This document shows, in pieces, positions 16,535 to 23,643 of a stretch of DNA of 38,362 bases. The stretch is from positions 1 through 38,362 of the forward strand of contig WIAG01000036.1 in assembly GCA_014055495.1 (NCBI GenBank), given 5' to 3'. The DNA is from Nitrospira sp. CR1.2 (GTDB taxonomy: Bacteria > Nitrospirota > Nitrospiria > Nitrospirales > Nitrospiraceae). Numbering within the stretch: the stretch's first letter is position 1; every line of letters starts with the position of its first letter. The notes beneath the pieces were generated by a model. The model was not told the DNA's origin, did no database searches, and saw nothing but the letters and a program-made list of their open reading frames with translations. The position numbers and the translations under genes were made by a program.

Positions 16535-16607
16535 AGCTCCTCCTCGTTGTGACAAACCGGCCGTGGTGAACATTGCTCAAACTATGCGGGTAAGAGTCAC
16601 CCGGCCG

Positions 16608-17516
16608 CTAGGGCGCCGGCGGGGGCGGGGTGAGTCGTTTCCACTGATAGGTGCCGCCATGTTGGCGAGGTGGAATGTTGTTCCGGGTACCGACACGCAC
16701 ATACCACCAGATACCCCTCGCTTCGGTTCCGTCTTCGGAGAGAATGACTTCGAAGGCGCCTTCCCGGTCGTTTCCGGTCTGTTTCCAGGTGCCTTGCCAC
16801 CGGTGATCGTCGAAGCTGGTGGTGGCGAACTGTCCCTCTTGCCAGGTATAGGGGCCGTTCCCCTGGGCGTCCAGGCTCGCGACGTACTTCTTGTTGTCCT
16901 CAACCTCTGTCACTTCCCACTGTCCGCTGAGATCGACACCGTTCGGCACAGCCGGCTGGGTATCCGATGCGCGATGCAGCAGTGAGGTCGTGTCGGCGGC
17001 TCGTCCGGTATCATGGTCATGATGACGAGTGGATTCGTGCCATGCGACGAGGATCCAGCGGCCGTCCCGTCGCTCCAAGACGCCTGTTTCGCGTAGCGGG
17101 AGAATCATGCGCCGCGTGAGGTCTCCTGGGTCGACGTAGCGGATATAGTTCAATTCCATGGCGAACCAGGCGACATCTCCCCTGGTCCACATGTGCAGGC
17201 TGGTGATGGGAATCTCCAGTTTGGTGACGGAGTCGAATTCACTGCGCATGTCGCTGGCCAGGTCCGGCCAGCCGACATATTTGCGTCCATCGATCGTATA
17301 ACCAATGGCATCGGTATCGTGGGACATGTATGTCGACATCGTGGCGAGGTCCCGCTCGGCATTCGCTCGCACCAGGGCGCGCAAGGTGTCCTCCGGCCCG
17401 ACAGGCTCTGCTGCCGGTACAGCGGACGCGCAGAGCAGGCTCAACAGCATGACAATCCCAAGGCGGTGTAGGAACAATCGGACGCGTGCTGGGTTGTCGA
17501 GGGGCTGGGCGCTCAT
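16608..17516 (-). CDS. Secreted protein with N-terminal SnoaL/NTF2-like domain
   Basis: 302 residues. An N-terminal hydrophobic segment (residues 19-36, IVMLLSLLCASAVPAAEP) is a signal peptide. Residues about 40-165 match an NTF2/SnoaL-like fold: an opening helix DTLRALVRANAERDLATMSTYM, then D-x-D-A, then GRKYVGWPDLASDMRSEF, then beta strands ending DGRWILVAWHES. These domains form a cone-shaped pocket and often bind or convert small molecules. Residues 190-300 form a second beta-rich part with many Trp and Gly (SGQWEVTEVEDN, RWQGTWKQTGNDREG), like a lipocalin or repeat-type barrel, of unknown role. The C-terminus is proline-rich. Substrate unknown. The gene follows the PP2C gene by about 80 bases on the same strand. 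Confidence 0.7.
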   Translation of the reverse strand: MSAQPLDNPARVRLFLHRLGIVMLLSLLCASAVPAAEPVGPEDTLRALVRANAERDLATMSTYMSHDTDAIGYTIDGRKYVGWPDLASDMRSEFDSVTKLEIPITSLHMWTRGDVAWFAMELNYIRYVDPGDLTRRMILPLRETGVLERRDGRWILVAWHESTRHHDHDTGRAADTTSLLHRASDTQPAVPNGVDLSGQWEVTEVEDNKKYVASLDAQGNGPYTWQEGQFATTSFDDHRWQGTWKQTGNDREGAFEVILSEDGTEARGIWWYVRVGTRNNIPPRQHGGTYQWKRLTPPPPAP

Positions 17517-17597
17517 TTGTGGGACATGTCGCAGATCACAGGCTCGTGAGTTTACGGGGCTTGCACCTGTGAGGCTACCTGCAGCTTGGAGGTGGTG

Positions 17598-18405
17598 TCA
17601 ATGGCTATTTGCCTGAGCGGGTATCTCAGTAATGGTGCACGTCACCACTGTCACGTTGTCGATGCCTCCACGGTCGAGCGCTGCCCGGATCAGTGCGCGG
17701 GTCGAGCGCACGGCATCCTGGGGGTGAGGGAGCACAGTTCTGAGAATATCCTCGTCGGTCAGCATGTTGGTCAGGCCGTCCGAACAAAGCAACAGCAGGT
17801 CGCCGCTCCGCAGGTCGCGCGAAAATAGGTCGCATTCCAACCTGGAGCCAAGCCCCATGGCACGGGTCAACACGTGCCGATCCGGGTGGTGTGCGGCCTG
17901 CGCCGGTGTCAGTCGCCCTGCCCGGATGGAGTCCTCAATCAGCGAGTGATCTCGTGTAAGTTGAATGAGGGGGCTTCCGCGAATGAGATAGGCGCGACTG
18001 TCGCCGACATTGAGGACGAGCAGTCGCGGCTGCGCCAAGGGAAGCAGGTGCGCCATGACGAGCGTGGTACCCATACCGGAGAACGAGGGGTGTCTCGCCG
18101 AGTGAGCGCGGAGAGTCGCATGGGCCTGCTCTGCCATGGTTGTGAGGAGAAACCGTCCTTGCTCGTCGTCGTTGTGCTGGCTGGAAGCGGTGCTGCGGCA
18201 CAGGGTCGGGGCGAAATCTGCGAGGGTGTCCACAACGGATCGGCTGGCCACATCCCCCCCCAGGATGGCCGCCCATACCGTCCGCCACGGCCCAGATCCG
18301 GCGGCGGTTGTCGACCAGGAACGCATCCTGGTTATTGACCCGGATCAGACCTCGATCCGTCTGCCCGTAGCCCGCCCACTCCCATCTGTCGTGTCGACCA
18401 TCCAT
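17598..18405 (-). CDS. PP2C-family Ser/Thr protein phosphatase, reading frame broken by an 8-G run
   Basis: A complete set of PP2C motifs is present but split over two frames. From ATG 18405 the first frame gives GQTDRGLIRVNNQDAFLV and WAVADGMGGHPGG (metal-binding Asp residues). At a run of eight G on the coding strand (C at 18254-18261) the frame must shift by one base to continue with DVASRSVVDTLADF, GMGTTLVMA, LNVGDSRAYLIRG, LTRDHSLIEDSIRAG, LLLCSDGLTNML and GGIDNVTVVT. The span of 808 bases is one more than a multiple of three, so seven G would restore a 268-residue phosphatase of normal size. The cause may be a sequencing error, a real mutation or phase variation. The ATG lies one base after the stop of the exonuclease gene, so the two are an operon. 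The family dephosphorylates Ser/Thr; no partner kinase is visible here. Confidence 0.8.
18254..18261 (-). other. Homopolymer of eight G (coding strand) causing a +1 frameshift
   Basis: Eight consecutive C on the given strand, falling exactly between the GMGGHPGG and DVASRS parts of the PP2C phosphatase. Removing one base joins the two conserved halves in frame. Homopolymers of this length are known slip sites for polymerases and for sequencing. Confidence 0.85.
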
Positions 18406-18406
18406 G

Positions 18407-19171
18407 TTATCGGCGATGGGCCGGTCCGTACCGCACGGCAAGTTGTTCGTAGAGGGAAGCCGCCAAGGGCTCCAGATTCCTGGTGTCGGCGGCGTTGTAA
18501 CGGATGAGTTGATCCAGCGCAGCCTCCTGTCCGGCGCAGTATTGTTGCCACAGTCGCACCGCTTCCAGGCCATCGACCAGCAGCAGATCCGAGTCTCGCC
18601 TGATGTCCAACTCCCGTTCGATCGATTTCAGGCCGCCCTGGAGGCCCACACGCCTGGCGGCAAAGCAGAGATCGAAGTGTGGAACCCTAACCCGCAAGCC
18701 GGTAAAGCAGGTTTGCAGATAGGGAATATCGAAGACGGTGCCGAAGAAGGTGATCAACAGGTCGGCTTGGTCCAGTTCATCCTGAAGGGCTGTCTGGGTC
18801 AGGGAGTCTCCTTGGATCAGGGTACGCATGCGTCCCTGGCGGTAGAGGCCGACGATGGTGACCTGCCCCTCGCGGGCCGAGAGCCCGGTTGTTTCAATAT
18901 CGAGGTAGAGTGCGCGTCCGCCGAAGGTGGGAAGCAACCGCCAGTGGTCGCGCGTGTGCAGGCAATCGGCAAAGTATCGGGCGTCGTGGCGATCCAGATG
19001 GGATTGGGCGACAGCGAGCTGCTCGTCATACGCGCGCTTGCGGGAGGGGGAGATACCCGGCACCTGCGTCTCCCGGCGAAAGGTATTCCAGTCGGCGATG
19101 CCGCCTTCCCACAGCCGCCGTTCGGTCGCGGGACCGATGCCGTTTAAATGCACAAATGTCGAAGTCAACAT
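18407..19171 (-). CDS. DEDD-family exonuclease with N-terminal helix-hairpin-helix (YprB-like ribonuclease H fold)
   Basis: 254 residues. Residues 5-30 (HLNGIGPATERRLWEGGIADWNTF) are a helix-hairpin-helix DNA-binding motif. Residues 85-240 are a ribonuclease H-like exonuclease: LYLDIETTGLS supplies the first acidic pair (D91, E93), FFGTVFDIPYL the next Asp, and YNAADTRNL the last Asp near residue 230. This is the DnaQ/YprB-type set of metal ligands. It probably trims single-stranded nucleic acid; the substrate is unknown. The stop is one base before the start of the PP2C phosphatase. A candidate promoter with -10 TACAAT lies about 30 bases upstream, overlapping the divergent promoter of the cyclophilin-like gene. 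Confidence 0.85.
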   Translation of the reverse strand: MLTSTFVHLNGIGPATERRLWEGGIADWNTFRRETQVPGISPSRKRAYDEQLAVAQSHLDRHDARYFADCLHTRDHWRLLPTFGGRALYLDIETTGLSAREGQVTIVGLYRQGRMRTLIQGDSLTQTALQDELDQADLLITFFGTVFDIPYLQTCFTGLRVRVPHFDLCFAARRVGLQGGLKSIERELDIRRDSDLLLVDGLEAVRLWQQYCAGQEAALDQLIRYNAADTRNLEPLAASLYEQLAVRYGPAHRR

Positions 19172-19198
19172 AGAGCGTCGAGACGCGCGGTGCGTGGG

Positions 19199-19236
19199 AT
19201 TGTAGCCTTGATTTCAAGGGATAAACAAGTTAGAGT
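19199..19236. promoter_or_regulatory. Overlapping divergent promoters with a central palindrome
   Basis: Rightward: -35 TTGATT (19208-19213), 17-base spacer, -10 TAGAGT (19231-19236). Leftward: -35 TTGTTT (complement of 19223-19228), 18-base spacer, -10 TACAAT (complement of 19199-19204). Within the overlap lies the palindrome CCTTGATTTCAAGG (19206-19219), two 6-base half sites around TT, placed where a bound regulator would cover both promoters. The boxes are seen; function is inferred. Confidence 0.5.
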
Positions 19237-19299
19237 CCGCGACTGGTGCGGAGTTTCATCACTCCGCTGGTGCGCGTGGCATGGCGTAGGTGGGGATAC

Positions 19300-19710
19300 A
19301 TGAACACGAATGGAACAACCAAACGGATACGAATTACCGTCGGCGGGATACAGCTGGACGCCGAGTTGAAGGGGAACAAGACCGCGGAGGAACTCTATCG
19401 GGCATTACCCGCAGAGGGACCGTTGAATGTGTGGGGCGAAGAGTTCTATTTTAAGATTCCCGGCGTCAAGGACCACCGTGAGACGGCCACCACCCAGGTC
19501 AAGGTCGGAGATGTGGCATTTTGGGGGGCAGGCCAGGTGTTGGCGATTTTCTTCGGGCGTACGCCGATGAGCATGGGGGCCGACCCGGTGCCGGCTGATC
19601 GGGTCAATGTCGTGGGTCGGGTGATGGGTGATGCTGCAAGGCTCCGGCAGGCCATGAACGCCAGTACCATCCGGGTCGAGCGCATCGAACCGGCGCCTTC
19701 GGTCGGTTAA
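19300..19710 (+). CDS. Cyclophilin-like fold protein (TM1367-like)
   Basis: 136 residues from ATG 19300, preceded by AGGTGGGGAT; the frame is open to 19246 but the added residues look unrelated. The sequence follows the small cyclophilin-like family typified by Thermotoga TM1367: IRITVGGIQLDAEL, LNVWGEEFYFKIPG, VKVGDVAFWGAGQVLAIFFG, the strongly conserved GRTPMS, then DRVNVVGRV. The fold resembles peptidyl-prolyl isomerase, but members of this family generally lack the classical isomerase residues and their function is unknown. It is the first gene after the divergent promoter, followed by two DUF507 genes, and is probably cytoplasmic since no signal sequence is seen. Confidence 0.8.
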   Translation: MNTNGTTKRIRITVGGIQLDAELKGNKTAEELYRALPAEGPLNVWGEEFYFKIPGVKDHRETATTQVKVGDVAFWGAGQVLAIFFGRTPMSMGADPVPADRVNVVGRVMGDAARLRQAMNASTIRVERIEPAPSVG

Positions 19711-19764
19711 GCGGCGAGACCTACCAGGCGTCATTCACCATCAACGTTCAGAGGGACACCTGTT

Positions 19765-20046
19765 ATGAGGCTGGCGAAAGAGCGCGTGCACCATATGGCG
19801 AATTCGCTGATCGCCCGCTTGCATGAGTTGCAGTATCTTGAGATCAGCGGAGATCGGAAAGCGCTTCGGGAGTCGTTGGAGCACACGATGACGGAGGAGC
19901 TGCTGGTGGAGGATCGACTGAACGCCGAAGTGCGCCGGATGATGCAGCCCTACGAACGGCAAATCGAACAGGGGCAGGTCGACTACCAGAAGATGTTCAC
20001 CATGATCAAACAAAAGCTGGTACGCGAACGGGGCATCATTTTATGA
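19765..20046 (+). CDS. DUF507 family protein, first of a tandem pair
   Basis: 93 residues, all helical and highly charged. It matches DUF507 by the pattern LRESLEHTMTEELLVEDRL followed by DYQKMFTMIKQKLVRERG and the C-terminal GIIL. The function of the family is unknown; it is found in Aquificae, Nitrospirae and delta-proteobacteria. No signal peptide or Cys is present. The gene lies 50 bases before a second, diverged DUF507 gene, and the two proteins align along their whole length, so they look like an ancient duplication that may form a heterodimer. Confidence 0.8.
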   Translation: MRLAKERVHHMANSLIARLHELQYLEISGDRKALRESLEHTMTEELLVEDRLNAEVRRMMQPYERQIEQGQVDYQKMFTMIKQKLVRERGIIL

Positions 20047-20095
20047 CGGGCCGGTCCGTTCCCAGGCGGTGTCCTCAGAACAGGTGGGGGAGAAG

Positions 20096-20371
20096 ATGAT
20101 CAGCGACGACAAGGCCAGTCACCTCGCCCATGTGGCGCTCGGTGTGCTGAAGAAGAACCCGCAGTGCCGATTGACCGAGGATGAGGGAAAGGTCTTGCGT
20201 GAAATCAAGCGGGTGATTGCGGCGGAACTCGTCTTGGACGCCGACATCGATAAGAAGGTGCGCGCAAAACTGGCGTCCTACACGAAGCAGATCGTGGAGG
20301 GGAGTGCGGAGTGGGAGGTCATGTATCGCAAAACTTCCGAGGAAGAGCAGAAAAAACGCGCGAAACCATAA
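20096..20371 (+). CDS. DUF507 family protein, second of a tandem pair
   Basis: 91 residues from ATG 20096, chosen because GGTGGGGGAGAAG lies just before it; a GTG at 20069 would add nine residues. The helical pattern LREIKRVIAAELVLDADID then KKVRAKLASYTKQIVEGSAEWEVMY parallels the first DUF507 protein position by position, with a Lys-rich tail (EEEQKKRAKP) in place of the GIIL end. Function unknown. The gene follows the first copy on the same strand and precedes a TPR lipoprotein by 26 bases. Confidence 0.75.
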   Translation: MISDDKASHLAHVALGVLKKNPQCRLTEDEGKVLREIKRVIAAELVLDADIDKKVRAKLASYTKQIVEGSAEWEVMYRKTSEEEQKKRAKP

Positions 20372-20397
20372 ACGGATGACGTACAAGAGGTTCAGTC

Positions 20398-20838
20398 ATG
20401 AGAGTCAGTCTATGGATCGCTTTGTCCCTACTGGTGTTATCGGTGGGGGCTTGCAGCCATTCCAAGCCGAAACCGCTGGTGCCGTTGGACCTGGCCTTCG
20501 GCGCCAAGGCCGAAACGATCGCGCTGAACAGCCAGGCCAGTCAGGCATTCTTGGCCGGCCAAATGGCGGAAGCCAAGACCTTGTTTGCCCGGGTGATTGA
20601 GGCGGTGCCGGATTCGGGGCAGGCCCACTACAATTATGCGCTGGCATTGAACGCATTGGGGCAAACGGATCAAGCGCGTCAGGAGTTTCTTACCGCGGCG
20701 AACCTGGCTCCGGGGGACAAGGTGATTTGGGATTCCCCGGCGCTGCGTCCGTTCGGAAATCCTCAGGCGGCAAAGGGGCCGGCGAGGGAACATCCGTACG
20801 GGACGAGCCGACCTATGGTCGGGAGCGGGCCTCGATAA
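20398..20838 (+). CDS. TPR-containing lipoprotein
   Basis: 146 residues. A lipoprotein signal peptide ends in LSVGAC, with the lipidated Cys at 19, followed by Ser-His-Ser. The residue after Cys is not Asp, so in E. coli rules it would be sent to the outer membrane. Residues 45-110 hold two TPR units: ALNSQASQAFLAGQMAEAKT and AHYNYALALNALGQTDQAR, with the usual A-L-G-Y/F spacing. The C-terminus is Pro/Gly-rich and probably disordered. TPR lipoproteins act as scaffolds in envelope complexes; the partner is unknown. AAGAGG lies upstream of the ATG. Confidence 0.8.
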   Translation: MRVSLWIALSLLVLSVGACSHSKPKPLVPLDLAFGAKAETIALNSQASQAFLAGQMAEAKTLFARVIEAVPDSGQAHYNYALALNALGQTDQARQEFLTAANLAPGDKVIWDSPALRPFGNPQAAKGPAREHPYGTSRPMVGSGPR

Positions 20839-20878
20839 TCGATGGGCGGCCATCAGTTGAGAAGGAGATGGAATCCAG

Positions 20879-21346
20879 ATGGCGACTGAGTTAGCGGTGG
20901 GCACAAAAGCCCCGGAGTTTTCCCTGCCGGATCAGGATGGCAAGCGTGTCACGCTGAAGAGTTTCAAGGGAAAGCAGGTCGTGTTGTACTTCTACCCTAA
21001 AGACGACACCTCTGGATGTACGAAAGAAGCCTGTGACTTTCGCGATTCCCTCGGGCCCATCACAAGAGCCGGTGCGGTGGTGGTCGGGGTGAGTAAGGAT
21101 GGGCAGGCCGCACACCAGAAGTTTATCGCCAAGTACGGCTTACCCTTTGCCTTGTTGAGCGACGAGGACGCGGCAGTCTGTACGGCCTACGGCGTCTACA
21201 AAGAGAAGAGCATGTACGGGCGGAAATATATGGGGATTGAGCGAAGCACCTTTGTCATCGACGCCACCGGACGGATCAAGGCCCTGTTTCGGAAGGTCAA
21301 AGTCCCCGGACATGTGGACGAAGTGTTGGCGGCGGTGAAGGCCTAG
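20879..21346 (+). CDS. bcp: Thioredoxin-dependent peroxiredoxin, Bcp/PrxQ type
   Basis: 155 residues, the normal size. It reduces peroxides and organic hydroperoxides with electrons from thioredoxin. The active-site region VVLYFYPKDDTSGCTKEAC carries the peroxidatic Cys47 and, five residues later, Cys52 as the likely resolving Cys, the PrxQ arrangement. AVVVGVSKDG and IERSTFVIDATGRI are family-typical later motifs. A clear GAAGGAG site precedes the ATG. Cytoplasmic. Thioredoxin encoded at 4753-5100 could serve as its reductant. Confidence 0.93.
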   Translation: MATELAVGTKAPEFSLPDQDGKRVTLKSFKGKQVVLYFYPKDDTSGCTKEACDFRDSLGPITRAGAVVVGVSKDGQAAHQKFIAKYGLPFALLSDEDAAVCTAYGVYKEKSMYGRKYMGIERSTFVIDATGRIKALFRKVKVPGHVDEVLAAVKA

Positions 21347-21383
21347 CAGGTGAAGCAGCGCCGCCGCCGGCGCGGGTAATGTT

Positions 21384-21626
21384 ATGGATCCGCTCGAAAA
21401 AACGTCCCATGCCTGCCGTGCCGCCGCGCTGTCACTCTTGCCGGGATTGGGGCACCTCTATATCGGAGAAAAGCGTGGCGGACCGCTGCTCATCGCGGGT
21501 GTGGTGCTGATCGTCCTCTGGATGGGGCTGTTCTCGTTTGCCCTGGTGCCGCTGGTCGGGCTGATCCTCTATTGTATGGGCGACACCTATCTCACTGTGA
21601 GCCGCGACCGCGGATTCCTCTCATAA
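21384..21626 (+). CDS. Small inner-membrane protein
   Basis: 80 residues with a Gly-rich start (LLPGLGHLYIGEKRGG) resembling the turn of TM2-type small membrane proteins, and two hydrophobic stretches at about 33-50 and 51-65. The topology is probably a hairpin with both ends on one side. No catalytic residue is visible and the function is unknown. The Shine-Dalgarno is weak. It ends 9 bases before the next gene, suggesting co-transcription. Confidence 0.65.
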   Translation: MDPLEKTSHACRAAALSLLPGLGHLYIGEKRGGPLLIAGVVLIVLWMGLFSFALVPLVGLILYCMGDTYLTVSRDRGFLS

Positions 21627-21635
21627 CGACGCACC

Positions 21636-22502
21636 ATGGGTTCTCAACTCCAAGCCCACCGTGCCATCGCCGTCTTGTTCATGTTGTTCGTGTGGGTGAG
21701 TGCCGGCCCGAATGGCCAGGCGGCCGAAAAAATTGCCGGCTTGTTGACCGTCCATGATGCCTTGACGTTGCCGAACCATTCGGTGCAGATCGAAGCTCGA
21801 TTGACCGCCGCAGGCCCGGCCGACAATCGCCCGCTGGAGGGAGTTCCGCTCCATCTGCGCATCGACGGGAAGGACATCGCGACGGGAACCACCAACGAGG
21901 CCGGGCAGGTATCATTCGAGTATCTTCCGAAGATGCGTGGCACGAATGTCATCAGCCTGTCGGTCGATCCGGCGGCGTCCGTTTCTGCGGAGACGCGCGA
22001 AGCCACTCTCTGTGTTTGGGAGCGTCGGAGACCGATCGTGTTGGTCGAGGTGGAGTCTCTTCTGCTGGGGGGGGACTCCTCCCTACTCTCTGATTCAACT
22101 GAAAACGGCGAGAAGTCCCAGCCAGAGCCGGTGCCTGAGGCGGCGGACGAGCTCTCGAAGTTGACGCAGTATTACTACAATGTGGTGTATGTGTCGGGTG
22201 GCGAACTATCCTCCCCGGCGAGCGCCGCAGGTCATAAGGTCCGCCAGTGGCTGAAGGCGCACAAGTTTCCAGCGGGATTCGTGGCGGTGCCGGAAATCTC
22301 TGGCCTCGGAGCCACCTTAGATCGCTTCAAGCAAGAAGGGTGGACCACGATGAAGTCGGGGATCGGGCGCACGCGGTCCTTCGCGGAGACGTTGCTGCAG
22401 CATCGGTTGGAGGTGGTGGTGGTCCCGGAATTACCCAAGGGCCAACTTCCGCGGAAGGCGAAGGGCGCGCACGATTGGAAAGAGGTGCGAAAGAAACTGT
22501 AG
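21636..22502 (+). CDS. Secreted protein with Ig-like domain and a HAD-like domain lacking the DxDxT motif
   Basis: 288 residues. The signal peptide is at 1-30 (AIAVLFMLFVWVSAGPNGQAA). Residues 45-125 form an Ig-like beta-sandwich (SVQIEARLT, EGVPLHLRIDGKDIATGTTN, GTNVISLSVDPA), as in bacterial Big-type repeats. Residues 132-288 resemble the App1/LNS2-type HAD phosphatase domain: RPIVLVEVESLL at the first strand, VVYVSGGE at the second motif, and VRQWLKAHKFPAGFVAVPE. The nucleophile motif D-x-D-x-T is replaced by E-V-E-S, so phosphatase activity is unlikely. A binding role in the periplasm is possible. The gene is 9 bases after the small membrane protein; no strong Shine-Dalgarno is seen. Confidence 0.65.
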   Translation: MGSQLQAHRAIAVLFMLFVWVSAGPNGQAAEKIAGLLTVHDALTLPNHSVQIEARLTAAGPADNRPLEGVPLHLRIDGKDIATGTTNEAGQVSFEYLPKMRGTNVISLSVDPAASVSAETREATLCVWERRRPIVLVEVESLLLGGDSSLLSDSTENGEKSQPEPVPEAADELSKLTQYYYNVVYVSGGELSSPASAAGHKVRQWLKAHKFPAGFVAVPEISGLGATLDRFKQEGWTTMKSGIGRTRSFAETLLQHRLEVVVVPELPKGQLPRKAKGAHDWKEVRKKL

Positions 22503-22551
22503 GTGGTGTCCGGAGGGCCGTATGTTCGCAGACCGCGCACCTCGGAAGATG

Positions 22552-22729
22552 CCCGTTCGATGCCCGCAATCTCTGGCCATCCGGACACCAAGGTTGGTGA
22601 GGGTAAGGAAGACTGACGCGCGTAGCCGAACGGGAGGACCGGCGTGGGAGACTTCTGTGCTCGCGCAACGCGCGGCCCTGAAGGGCCCTCGTTGGACGCG
22701 CGCACGAGAAGACTCGCCCCGCCCGTCCT
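22552..22729. repeat. Long imperfect inverted repeat upstream of fabI
   Basis: The 348-base gap between 22502 and fabI has no convincing gene. It contains nested inverted sequences. AGGAC (22635-22639) pairs with GTCCT (22725-22729). Inside that, GGCGTGGGAGACTTCT pairs with AGAAGACTCGCCCCGCC with few mismatches. The centre is a perfect GGCCCTGAAGGGCC hairpin at 22674-22687. A further pair, CCCGTTCG at 22552-22559 and CGAACGGG at 22627-22634, lies to the left. The structure is about 95 bases and could be a terminator for the upstream gene, a leader structure for fabI, or a decayed palindromic repeat. It does not match the two MITE-like copies. Confidence 0.55.
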
Positions 22730-22850
22730 TTTGCAGTCAAGCACGTCGATGGGCTCGGCTGCTGGCCGGAGGGTCATTCACTCCCGGAGCGAATCGTGTT
22801 AAGGTGGGCGCCCGCTGTGGCGTGATTTTATTGAAGGAGCAGGAGACGGC

Positions 22851-23630
22851 ATGTTGTTAGAAGGCAAAAAGGGACTCATTATTGGTGTGGCCAACAAGCA
22901 TAGTATCGCCTGGGCCATCGCCCAGGCTGCGGCGCGCGAGGGTGCCCAGATGCTGTTCAGCTATCAGAATGAGCGGTTGCGCGAAAACGTCGAAGAGTTG
23001 GTGCAGCCCCTTCCTGGTGCTTCGGCCTGTGTGTGCGACGTCGGCGACGACAGCCAGATCGACGCGATGATGAAACAGGCGGCTGAGACGCTGGGGCGAT
23101 TGGATTTCGTCGTGCATTCTCTGGCTTTTGCCCCGCGGGAGGAACTCAGCGGAGAATTCGTGAACACCAGTCGGCAGGGCTTTGCGACGGCCCTCGATGT
23201 GAGCGCCTATTCCCTCGTGGCCGTGGCCCGAGCGGCGATGCCGTTGATGACGGGAGGGGGGTCCATCGTCACCTTAACCTATCTCGGCAGTGAGCGGGTG
23301 GTGCCCCACTATAATGTCATGGGCGTCGCCAAAGCCGCATTGGAGGCTACGGTGCGGTATTTGGCCCACGATCTGGGGCCGAAGAATATTCGGGTCAATG
23401 CCGTATCCGCCGGGCCGATCAAGACCTTGGCGGCGCGCGGTGTGTCCGGGATCAGCAAGATGGTCGATCATCATCGGGCCTTCGCGCCGTTGCGGCGGGC
23501 GACCGAACAGGGCGAAGTGGGCGATACGGCGCTGTTCCTGGTGAGCCCGTTGGGTCGCGGTATCACCGGAGAGGTGATCTACGTCGATGGAGGCTACCAT
23601 ATTCTCGGCTCTTTGGCTTCCGTCGAGTAA
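22851..23630 (+). CDS. fabI: Enoyl-[acyl-carrier-protein] reductase (NADH), FabI
   Basis: Catalyses the last reduction of each fatty-acid elongation cycle, trans-2-enoyl-ACP to acyl-ACP. It has the short-chain dehydrogenase fold, 259 residues. The cofactor loop is of the FabI form GVANKHSIAWAIA near residues 12-24 instead of the classical Gly-rich loop. Tyr154 and Lys161 (HYNVMGVAKAAL) form the FabI Y-x6-K catalytic pair, and Y144 in TLTYLGSERV is the second conserved Tyr. FVVHSLAFAPREEL and GPIKTLAARG are family signatures. A strong AAGGAGCAGGAG precedes the ATG. It supplies acyl chains for membranes and lipid A. Confidence 0.96.
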   Translation: MLLEGKKGLIIGVANKHSIAWAIAQAAAREGAQMLFSYQNERLRENVEELVQPLPGASACVCDVGDDSQIDAMMKQAAETLGRLDFVVHSLAFAPREELSGEFVNTSRQGFATALDVSAYSLVAVARAAMPLMTGGGSIVTLTYLGSERVVPHYNVMGVAKAALEATVRYLAHDLGPKNIRVNAVSAGPIKTLAARGVSGISKMVDHHRAFAPLRRATEQGEVGDTALFLVSPLGRGITGEVIYVDGGYHILGSLASVE

Positions 23631-23643
23631 GTTGCCGGAAGGC

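Noticed and set aside
17598-18405. Programmed ribosomal frameshift as explanation for the split PP2C gene
   Set aside because: No stimulatory structure or internal Shine-Dalgarno was recognised, and a one-base homopolymer slip or sequence error is simpler; kept only as a remote option.
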